Below are positions 53,304-64,000 of a stretch of DNA of 64,000 bases, piece by piece (position 1 is the first letter of the stretch; every line of letters begins with the position of its first letter). Below the pieces are notes generated by a model. It was not told the origin of the DNA. It did no database searches and worked only from the letters and a program-made list of their open reading frames with translations. Location: assembly GCA_949361645.1 (NCBI GenBank), contig OX442432.1, positions 6,150,397 through 6,214,396 of the forward strand. Reading direction: 5' to 3'. This DNA is from Spongilla lacustris. Lineage: Eukaryota; Porifera; Demospongiae; Spongillida; Spongillidae. Both the position numbers and the translations under genes were made by a program.

Positions 53304-54114
53304 CAGTGACCCCTTTAGCGGATTATTACATCTTGGGAGGTGTGGTGTATCAGTGCCCAGACCTGGCAACAGTGATCAACGCACGTTTGGTATGCTAGCT
53401 AGCAACAAAGCTAGGCTGTCTGTTCTAAAGCTGGCCTCCCTAGCTCTCCACTCTTCACTTGGTGCATTCAGCATTTACAGAAGGCAAGCTTATCTCACTG
53501 GTTAACTAACCAGGGCTCATCTTGTAACGAGTTTCCATCACGACAGCATTTTCATATGCGAGGTATGATCCCACGAAGGGTTACTATTGGGAATTTCCCA
53601 GTGATGAACCAGGTCAGTTTGCTTACATGGAACGTTGCAAGTGTGCAGGTTTATTTTCTTTCTCCATGGTAACAGAGAAGAAAGGGATTGCAACCATGCA
53701 GGATGAGCCTAACGAAATCCAGCGGAAGAAAAGTCAATATCTCCTCGAGGAGCTGACAAAGAAGTTCCCCATGAGGGCATATACATCAAAGGTATTTTTA
53801 TCACCACGGATACGCAGTCTAAAATAGCGCACCTTTTATGTTCCATGATGGGCGCATAACTAGGAAGTGGGAAAACCTTTGATAGGTAAGTTGAATTGTT
53901 TGCTGCTGTTCTTTGGTTGTTACTTGCGTGCTTTGTGTTATAAGTTGGCGAGGAAGTGAAGGTAGATGTGAAAGTAGAAGTAAAAGTGGAGAAAGACAAG
54001 GTGACTAAGCCTCCAGGGGAGGACAAGGAGCAGGGTCCTGGGATCAAGAGGCCGCCACCACAGCCACCCCTGGACACCAAGACTGTGGGAGACCCAAAGA
54101 GAAGGAGAACTTGA
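52808..54114 (+). CDS. MED6: MED6, Mediator complex subunit 6
   Basis: A head-module subunit of Mediator, needed for RNA polymerase II transcription in the nucleus. Exons are 52808-52980, 53053-53144, 53307-53389, 53444-53483, 53547-53612, 53676-53791, 53864-53885 and 53945-54114: 253 residues (human 246). Conserved parts are [100 protein letters not shown] and [15 protein letters not shown]. The tail is Lys/Pro-rich ([17 protein letters not shown]), as in other animals. Exon 4 uses a GC donor (AG/GCAAGC). Intron 2 is mostly (CA)n. The start is 142 bp after the ZFYVE26 stop, same strand. Confidence 0.96.
53179..53302. repeat. (CA)n in MED6 intron 2
   Basis: CACACA with AAACAC interruptions fills most of the intron and runs to the acceptor CACATCAG at 53306. 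Confidence 0.93.
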
Positions 54115-54704
54115 CGTCACATGACCATTTGTGCCTTTCCTTCTGTCTCACACATACCACTTCATTCCCATTTTTTGTCACATCTTTTACATCCTGTTGT
54201 GACTGAGAAAAGCAAATCATCTCCCTGTGATTGTTGCTTCATGTGCAAAGTCTACATTACTATCTGTGGTTACACCACCTTTAATTTCTGTTAATACTCC
54301 GTGCATGTTGGCAGTAAGATTCACCTTCATATTACAAGTTATTGTTTTTTAAAAGTGCAACAAATTAGTAAACATATATTATGCAAGACCTCACAGTGGG
54401 AGGTTTGCCTTTCTTCTTGATTTGGCAGGTCAACTTGTGTTTTTCAAGCACTGATGCATCGATGTGCAAAATATCATGGTCCAATGGTCACTATGGTTAC
54501 TTATCCACCACAAAGTTGAAACAAGGTCACATGATCACCTGCCATGTCACACACAGTTTAACATGAAAGAGACACAGAAGATAGAAGAATCCACCACAAA
54601 GTTGAAACAAGGTCATATGATCACCTGTCACACACAGTTTGTTGTAACATGACACAGAAGATAGAATAGTAGACAAACACACACGCAGAGACAGCCTCGG
54701 ACAA
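54115..54704. other. MED6-YIPF4 convergent intergenic region
   Basis: Both neighbours end here. An 86-bp tandem pair with CACAAAGTTGAAACAAGGTC lies at about 54507-54660. No AATAAA signal can be assigned with confidence. Confidence 0.5.
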
Positions 54705-56748
<2,044 letters not shown>

Positions 56749-56872
56749 CCTTTCAATTAGCTGCGACGCATGCTCAGTAGAGTGGCGGGAAACGCGAGGG
56801 CAAAAATGTCATGCAGTTGTGTGTACCCGTACTAGTAGGGGCAAAAATTTGGGGTAGATCAGTCGACCTAGG
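56749..56872. promoter_or_regulatory. YIPF4/EXO1 bidirectional promoter region
   Basis: Only 124 bp separate the two start codons of these divergent genes, so both 5' UTRs and core promoters must lie here or overlap the first exons. No TATA box is seen. That the region drives both genes is inferred from position. Confidence 0.6.
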
Positions 56873-58522
56873 ATGGGAATCACAGGTCTGCTGCCGTTCT
56901 TGAAAAAAATACAGAGAGACGTGCACCTATCCTCGTTCCGTGGCCGTAAGGTTGCCGTAGACGCTTACAGCTGGCTGCACAAGGGAGCCTACTCGTGTGC
57001 GCTACAACTTGTAATGAAAAGCGATAGGGTGGAGAACTTGTAAGTTAACACAGGCTGCCGCATATTGGATCCTGGGACTGTTCCATTCCGCGGTCATCTG
57101 CAGGCCTTTCATCAAGTACTGCATCAGACGGGTGAACCTCCTGAGGCAACACGACATCCAGCCCATCATGGTGTTCGATGGCGGATACCTGCCCACCAAA
57201 TCTGGCACCGAGAAGGAGAGAAGGGAGTAGGTGCATCTCGCTCGCCCGTTGGTCCTAGCGCGTACCACCTGCGCCCTTCTTTGTTGTCTCCGACACTCTA
57301 CAGGCGGAGGGATACGTACAGGCAGAAGGGAAAGGCTCTCATGAAGGAGGGAAAGAAGTCTGAGGCTGTGGAGTGCTTTCAGAAGTGTGTTGACGTGACG
57401 CCAGAGATGGCCCTAGCAGTGATCAAGGTAACATCCCCGCCCAAATTAAATTATCTTCTTCATCTTCTCCCCTCCCATCCCCCTCCTCCCTCAATACCTG
57501 TTTTCTAAATGGTGCCTCCCTCAGGAGTGTCGTGCTATGGGGGTGGAGTGCATCGTGGCACCCTATGAGGCAGATGCCCAGCTTGCCTTCCTGGAGAGGG
57601 TGTCCCTGGTGGACCTGGTGATCACCGAAGACTCTGATTTGCTGGCCTTTGGGTGCAAGAGAGTAGGCCCCCTGTCATTAGCAGTCTTCTGAAAGGATGA
57701 GATATACACTTCTTTGTTCTCAGGTTCTGTTCAAGCTTGATGACTGTGGTAATGGGAAGTTAATTGAGCTCCAGGAGATGGGCAGGGCTAATGACACCTT
57801 GGTGGTACGTTATGTAACATTACATCACTGGTACTGAGCACATGATAATTAATTGTTCCATGGTTTGATATGGCTTCACTGCTTATTATTATTATTATTT
57901 TATACATTAATTTGCTGTCTGCCACTCAATTTTTTTTTGGGGGAGGGGGGGGGGGGGCACACCATTTCTTTCTTTGTTTTGTCAAATATTATCAGATTTG
58001 TGACATTCGGTAAACAGTTTCTGCCAGTCCCCAGACCACTCACCACCAAATATACTGTTGTTCCCCACCTTCAGGGTTTTAACCCGGACTCCTTCAGACA
58101 TATGTGCATCCTCTCGGGATGCGACTACCTTCCCTCCATCCCAGGAGTGGGTCTGGGCCGAGCATCGAAACTGATGAAGAAGTTCAATCAAGACCCATAT
58201 AGGGTATGCACAGCACCACATCCATATAGGGTATGCACAGCACCACATCCATATAGGGTATGCACGGCACCACATCCATATAGGGTATGCATGGCACCAC
58301 ATCCATATAGGGTATGCATGGCACCACATCCATATAGGGTATGCACAGCACCACATCCATATAGGGTATGCATAGCACCACATCCATATAGGGTATGCAC
58401 AGCACCACATCCATATAGGGTATGCACAGCACCACATCCATATACGGTATGCACAGCACCTCACACTCACACTCATATACATGTACATACATGCATGTAC
58501 GTACGTATGTACATACATACAT

Positions 58523-58607
<85 letters not shown>

Positions 58608-61486
58608 CATGCATGCTGGAACTTAAGAGTGTGTGGGTTTTGGAAGTGACCCATCCCTGTGGTATCACCTTTGGTCACCAGCCACCATCCTGTTGCCAAG
58701 AGACCATGTGTGTGTGTGTGTTACTCATTAGGTCATCAAGAGCCTTCAGTTTGAGACAGGCAAGGTCCCGGAGGGGTACGAGGCTGCCTTCAGGAGGGCC
58801 GACCACACCTTCCTCTACCAGATGGTGTTTGACCCACGCACCCAGAAGCAGGTACGACTGAATGAGCCACCACCAGACCTGGACCTACAAGACCTCGAGT
58901 TTGCTGGAGTGTAAGTACAAGTGTCCCTCACATACACACATACATAATTCACACACATAACATATATACATACATACATACATACATACATACATACATA
59001 CATACATACATACATACATACATACATACATACACACACATACATACATACATACGTACGTACGTACATATATACATACGTACGTACGTACACACACACA
59101 TACATACACACACATACATACATACATACATACACACACACATACATACATAAATACGTACGTACGTACACACGTACACACACGCACATACACACATGCA
59201 CAAACACACACAAACATACGCACACATAAACATATGATACATACGTACGTACACACGCACGCACACACGCACACACACACGCACATACACACATGCACAT
59301 ACACACACATATACATATGCACACACACAGGGAGAGTTCTCCACGCAAGGCAGTTGGTATGGCTCGCGGTAATCTTAACCCTTTAACACAGGAAGTAATG
59401 GACACTTACTCTCCTTCTAAGGTAGGTGCCACACACCACCACTCCCTTGGTCTGTGTACTGTAGGCCTCTCAGGCCCCGCCCCCCAAATCCATTGGATGG
59501 AATGCTTCAGCAATGGGTAGCAGCAAGAAGCCATACCCGGTAGCAGGTCAGGTGACACTAATGAACTTTGTATCCTCCAAGAAGTCCAAGGCTGGCTTCA
59601 AGCCGCCAAAGAAAGGTGTGGCTCCAGAAGGAATAGTGCTGGCTTGTTGCTTAGTAATTTTTTTTCATCAGTGGAAGTTGAAGACCAATCGCTAAACGAT
59701 GACGAGCTGCAGGCCATGTATGGTGTCCCCAATGATGTGAGCACATTTGAGTGCCTCGTGCCACCATGCCTGACCCCCCCCCCCCCCCCCCCCCCCCCCC
59801 TCTTCTTCTTCATTCTCTTGGCTCTCTCCTCCTCCTCCTCACCTTTTAAGGAAAACTTGGATGCATCACGTGATGATGAAGCCACAAGAGTGTCCTCTCA
59901 TGTGGTGTCAAATGTGATCACAGTCTCCAGGTACAGCATACAAATAAAAATCAATCATATTATAATGTGTGTGGTTACAGGTACTTTGCCAAGCCTACAA
60001 GCTCCACTCCATTTTCTGTACCTCAACCATCCTGCCCTAAGAGGCTGCATAGCTCTGAGAAGCCATCTGCACTACAGGTGCTAGATTGCACTAGTTCCCA
60101 GTCCACCACAAGCTGCGCAGAGGAGCAGCCCATTCGTGAGGGGGAGGAGTCTATATGCTCTATCCCTGAGAGCCCCATGGAGCTCCCTGGCACAGCTATG
60201 ACCAGTGCCCAGTCCCTTCCTGACCTCTCATCTAGGACCTGCCCCCTCTCAGGCTTTTCTGCAAAGAAGCGTCTATCCTTTGTTTTGAAAGAGTCATGTG
60301 ATAAGTCACATGATACGTTACGCAATAAGTCATGTGACAAGTCACATGATACGTCATGTGACAAGTCCCACTTCTTTGCCAAACGACCAAAAGTTGTGTT
60401 GGATATTAAAATGGCCAACCTATCAACCAAAGAACAGGTGGAGAACACAGACCCTGATAATGAAGATAGTATGAACCAAGATGGCTCCCTAGCTGGTACC
60501 CAAGATGGCTCTCTAGGTGGTACCCAAGATGGCTCCCTAGGTGGTACCCAAGATGGCTCCCTAGGTGGCACCCAAGATGGCTCCCTAGGTGGCACCCAAG
60601 ATGGCTCCCTAGGTGGTACCCAAGATGGTTCCCATGGCAGCAGCTCTGTCCCACTGGGCTCAGTTGAGGATGCACATGTGGACAACAGTAGTGTTATCTC
60701 CTGTGATGCCTCCCGCATGCATTACTTGGCAGAGACACGCCCATCTTCACCTATTGCTGGAACAGCTGTGCTGTTGGGAATCTGTGATGGTGATGGGGTA
60801 AACACTGAGCTGTCTGGGGACCAGTTGGGTAGCTGTACCAGCACTAGGTCTGGGGACCAGTTGGGCAGCAGTACCAACGCTAGGTCTGGGGACCAGTTGG
60901 CCAGCAGTACCAACACTAGGTGTTTTGTGCAGTCTGTCGATATGATCACCACATTTGAGCGAACAGACGCCACTACCCCATGTGAGGGGTCTGGGGACTT
61001 GGAACAGCTTGTGGACCTAACAAGGGAAAGCACAGTCTGTTTGGTTAGGGATACAGCCCTGGTGAGTTACATTAGTTGGTGGCTAAATATTAAATCCTCC
61101 AATGGCCTTCACAATCATAAAGAGAGAATTTATAACTGTCTATAATTCCCTTTAACTAAATAAAGCTTCTGCGTCACAGAGCCAGTGTATGGCCTATTAT
61201 TATATCTCGCAGTATATCGAACATTATCTTCACCAACAGACACGTGTTCCTTCCTCTGCAAGTGCTACCACTAAGCAACGGGCTGGTGGCATGAGGATTG
61301 GTTAGTGGTGGCTAGGCTGGTGAGCTATAGCATGGCCATGACCCCTCCCCCCCCCCCCCCCCCCCCCCCTCTCCAGGCCTGAACAAAGGGCGTTTGAAGT
61401 CAAGATTCAACCCTCCAAAGGCAGCAAGCTCTGGACTGAAGCAATCCACCCTAGCAGGGCTGGCCAAATTCCAGTACACAGGGTAA
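56873..61486 (+). CDS. EXO1: EXO1, exonuclease 1
   Basis: A 5'-3' exonuclease and flap nuclease of the FEN1/XPG family, working in mismatch repair, end resection and replication. Exons are 56873-57039, 57104-57226, 57304-57427, 57525-57662, 57724-57804, 58075-58203, 58732-58910, 59331-59421, 59465-59615, 59672-59736, 59851-59930, 59981-61061, 61213-61300 and 61377-61486: 868 residues (human 846). Catalytic acids are present: VAVDAY (D30), MVFDGG, PYEADAQ, ITEDSD and GCDY, followed by the helix-two-turn-helix [18 protein letters not shown]-terminal and internal XPG regions are complete. The C-terminal half is disordered, with a PIP-like QVTLMNFV (373-380), a MIP-box-like SRYF (442-445) and coding repeats in exon 12. 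It ends [11 protein letters not shown]. Confidence 0.96.
58195..58465. repeat. 27-bp minisatellite copying the EXO1 exon 6 donor
   Basis: Ten sites, nine AGG/GTATGC plus one ACG/GTATGC, spaced exactly 27 bp (58201, 58228 ... 58444). The unit is GTATGCACAGCACCACATCC plus ATATAGG, which contains the last bases of exon 6. No unit contains a stop in the exon frame (VCTAPHPYR). Confidence 0.95.
58484..58606. repeat. (CATA)n/(CA)n in EXO1 intron 6
   Basis: GTAC palindromes followed by CATACATA and about 33 CA units. Confidence 0.95.
58925..59330. repeat. (CATA)n/(CA)n filling EXO1 intron 7
   Basis: Practically the whole 420-bp intron is CATA, CA and CGTACGTAC repeats. It ends in the acceptor ACACACACAG at 59330 with no pyrimidine tract. 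Confidence 0.95.
60478..60640 (+). repeat. EXO1: Coding 24-bp repeat in EXO1 exon 12
   Basis: Seven copies of CAAGATGGCTCCCTAGGTGG plus TACC encode QDGSLGGT repeats, in frame (about residues 609-662). Two other coding repeats are in the same exon: SCDKSHDT units (60290-60370) and [12 protein letters not shown] units (60814-60920). All lie in the disordered regulatory region, where length change should be tolerated. Confidence 0.93.
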
Positions 61487-61798
61487 GATATTGGCAAACG
61501 ACTCTTGAAATTATTATTCGGTTCTGTGTGCAGAAAGCCACCTAGGATGTCGATCTGAGCCATCAACTGTATCTCTGATAACTGTATGCACTTCTATGTT
61601 GTCTGTTCTCATTGACACGTTAACCCTTTTTGGGTGTCCCCATTTACATGGGAGGGCCACACCCAGTATCAGTCACCTTCAGTTTGCATGGTGCACAAAA
61701 GGTTAATGTAAAAATTGGCCCCATCATAAGAACTTCGATATAACAAGGGTATCTATTATACCACTTGAGGACAAAAAGTCAGCAATATAATTTCTCCC
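61487..61798. other. EXO1 / unnamed gene convergent intergenic region
   Basis: 312 bp between two stop codons. It includes 3' UTRs by position. No repeat or polyadenylation signal is clear. Confidence 0.5.
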
Positions 61799-64000
61799 TT
61801 ATGAGCAATTCTTATCAATGGAGTCCAGTACACTGCAAGGCAGAGGTAAAAGGAGTAAGGGGGAGGGGTTTGGACCACAACATGACCTCACCTGTTCATA
61901 GCAACACCAGAGTCACAGAGATTGGCAAGAGCATACACCACACGAAGAGCAAACTCCGTCTTTTAAGGGGGGGGGGGGGGGGGAAGGAGGGAATAAATGC
62001 TATTTTTAAAGGCCCAATAATCATAAATAAAATAAAATTATGTCTACATGTACAGTAAAAAAAAAGTTTACACTCAACCACAAATACCATCCATCACCAA
62101 CAATTATGATCTTTGTGGTGGCAAGTCATCAGAAGGGTTGCCAAGTGTAATTATACAGATTCTCTTATATCATAACAGCCTCCGCACATGACATCCTATG
62201 GATAGCACATTACAGCTTCATCCAATTGCGTGCAACGTTATGTCTGCATATGTATATAAGACTCTGCCTTCAGGCAAGAAAAGGAGATGGTGATCAGGCC
62301 ACCATGCAGGGTGATCAGGCCACCATGCAGGGTGATCAGGCCACCATGCAGCAGGGTGATCAGGCCACCATGCAGCAGGGTGATCAGGCCACCATGCAGG
62401 GTGATCAGGCCACCATGCAGGGTGATCAGGCCACCATGCAGGGTGATCAGGCCACCATACAGCAGGGTGATCAGGCCACCATGCAGGGTGATCAGGCCAC
62501 CATGCAGGGTGATCAGGCCACCATGCAGGGTGATCAGGCCACCATGCAGGGTGATCAGGCCACCATGCAGGGTGATCAGGCCACCATGCAGGGTGATCAG
62601 GCCAGCATGCAGGGTGATCAGGCCACCATGCAGGGTGATCAGGCCACCATGCAGGGTGATCAGGCCACCATGCAGGGTGATCAGGCCACCATGCAGGGTG
62701 ATCAGGCCACCATGCAGGGTGATCAGGCCACCATGCAGGGTGATCAGGCCACCATGCAGGGTGATCAGGCCACCATGCAGGGTGATCAGGCCACCATGCA
62801 GGGTGATCAGGCCACCATGCAGGGTGATCAGGCTACCATGCAGGGTGATCAGGCCACCATGCAGGGTGATCAGGCCACCATGCAGGGTGATCAGGCTACC
62901 ATGCAGGGTGATCAGGCCACCATGCAGGGTGATCAGGCCACCATGCAGGGTGATCAGGCCACCATGCAGGGTGATCAGGCCACCATGCAGGGTGATCAGG
63001 CTACCATGCAGGGTGATCAGGCCACCATGCAGGGTGATCAGGCCACCATGCAGGGTGATCAGGCTACCATGCAGGGTGATCAGGCCCACCATGTAGCAGG
63101 GTGATCAGGCCAGCATGCAGCAGGGTGATCAGGCCACCATGCAGGGTGATCAGGCCACCATGCAGGGTGATCAGGCTACCATGCAGGGTGATCAGGCCAC
63201 CATGCAGCAGGGTGATCAGGCCAGCATGCAGCAGGGTGATCAGGCCAGCATGCAGCAGGGTGATCAGGCCACCATGCAGGGTGATCAGGCTACCATGCAG
63301 GGTGATCAGGCCACCATGCAGGGTAATCAGGCCCACCATGCAGCAGGGTGCTGTTTTGTGTGATTGTAGGACTGTTCATGAACGTATTTTAAAACAATCC
63401 CCCTGCTTTTGTTAAGTATCTTAGCAAGTGATGACTCTGCACTACGTAATGAAGGTGGCAAGCTTTAAACAAATCTAAAGAAAGAATTACGACTGGAAAC
63501 ATGGTAAAATAGGTTCTTGTATTTGTGGAGGCAATCTGCCCCGCCCACATTCTCACCTGGCCCAGGTTGAAGCACTTTTCAGAGAACCTCCTCAGAGCCG
63601 CTGTGTAGCAGTCCATGTCAGTGGGTGTGGCCTTGGTGCTCATCACCTTCTCAAGGGTGTCCACACTCCTGCTGGCTGTGAGGACTATCCCCTCCATGGT
63701 CACCCTAATCTTCTCGCGGAGCTGTGGTACAACCAGTGATGATGTGTGTGGGGGGAGGGGGACCTCTCATACCATCAGCTCCTCAATCAGCTGCTGTTCA
63801 TACTTCTTCTTCTCCCAGTATGTGGTGGAGTCAAAGACCTGATGGCTGAGGATTCCAATGCGGACATCACCAGATGGGACTGCATCATGTATCACTGTGG
63901 AGCTGGTGGGCTGTGGGGGGAGGGGCATAAGTCACCCCCACACCCACACAACTAGTGCCCCTACAGATGGTTTGCTGCTGGCATTGTTCTTGGCTCCCAT
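61799..64000 (-). CDS. Unidentified conserved-looking gene, 3' part (5' end outside window)
   Basis: Minus-strand exons are 64000-63965 (partial), 63910-63773, 63721-63557, 61959-61892 and 61832-61799, with matching phases and GT-AG introns of 54, 51, 1597 and 59 bp. The product reads PTSSTVIHDAVPSGDVRIGI, LSHQVFDSTTYWEKKKYEQQ, LIEELM, LREKIRVTMEGIVLTASRSV, DTLEKVMSTKATPTDMDCYT, ALRRFSEKCFNLGQ, TEFALRVVYALANLCDSGVA and MNSVLDSIDKNCS. It has the composition of a soluble, mostly helical protein with no membrane segment in this part. I do not recognise the family. It converges on EXO1. The large intron holds a 1-kb minisatellite. Confidence 0.7.
61966..61983. repeat. G homopolymer
   Basis: An 18-base G run just upstream (in transcript sense) of the 61959-61892 exon. 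As poly-C on the minus strand it doubles as a pyrimidine tract before the acceptor AAAAG. Confidence 0.9.
62287..63345. repeat. 21-bp minisatellite (~50 copies) in an intron of the unnamed gene
   Basis: About 50 copies of GGTGATCAGGCCACCATGCA plus G, with occasional CAG insertions (24-bp units), CTACC and CAGC variants. The unit is free of stops in several frames on both strands, giving long MQGDQAT, VIRPPCR and GLITLHG open frames. It lies inside the 61960-63556 intron. Confidence 0.95.
63348..63440 (-). mobile_element. Decayed second copy of the intron-27 transposon
   Basis: TGCTGTTTTGTGTGATTGTA (about 63350-63369) and AACAATCCCCCTGCTTTTG (about 63395-63413), followed by CTTAGCAAGTGATG, match 44138-44310 in order. 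The part in between is deleted here. It supports a multicopy element. Confidence 0.6.

Noticed and set aside
57853..58626. 257-codon ORF with YRVCTAPHP repeats as a separate gene
   Set aside because: It is EXO1 exon 6 read through into its intron minisatellite.
62226..63104. 292-codon MQGDQAT protein gene
   Set aside because: A pure 21-bp repeat, equally open in other frames and on the other strand, located in an intron of the minus-strand gene.

Overview
The window is animal nuclear DNA. It holds intron-rich genes with GT-AG introns, metazoan gene families, DNA transposons and a very heavy load of micro- and minisatellites. Several introns are only about 50-130 bp, and two transposon-like ORFs in a gene intron have a look I associate with sponges, so an early-branching metazoan (most likely a demosponge) is my best guess. 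Nothing in the window proves the phylum.

Layout. Bases 1-3,300 hold no gene I can defend: a palindromic GTGTGA repeat, a tRNA-like SINE head and a 22-bp minisatellite. Bases 3,300-18,170 look like one composite transposon region. Three nested pairs of inverted ends surround a broken hAT transposase (minus strand), a 10.5-kb satellite array of about 176-bp monomers with a 3.9-kb higher-order duplication, and a PHD-finger gene remnant. Bases 18,300-19,310 are an inverted partial copy of the first three exons of the large gene that starts at 24,704. The spacer between the copies holds an imperfect foldback, a MITE, a CYP46-like cytochrome P450 pseudogene and an ankyrin-repeat fragment.

Bases 24,704-52,665 encode ZFYVE26 (spastizin, SPG15) in about 34 exons and roughly 3,150 residues, with a DUF547-like domain in the middle, a FYVE zinc finger and the conserved C-terminal region. 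The gene is stretched mainly by tandem repeats in its introns, including 1.3 kb of (CCTT)n and 2.7 kb of a 21-24-bp repeat. MED6 (52,808-54,114) follows 142 bp downstream. YIPF4 (minus, 56,748-54,705) and EXO1 (plus, 56,873-61,486) diverge from a 124-bp intergenic region. A further minus-strand gene (64,000 down to 61,799, 5' end outside the window) converges on EXO1; I could not name it.

The genes serve unrelated cellular tasks: lysosome/autophagy and cytokinesis (ZFYVE26), transcription (MED6), Golgi membrane traffic (YIPF4), and mismatch repair and DNA end resection (EXO1). The most unusual theme is tandem repeats that begin at exon borders and copy splice-site sequence many times (EXO1 intron 6, ZFYVE26 introns 7, 25 and 33). 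Exon borders were placed by hand from splice consensus, reading frame and remembered family similarity. No alignment was run.
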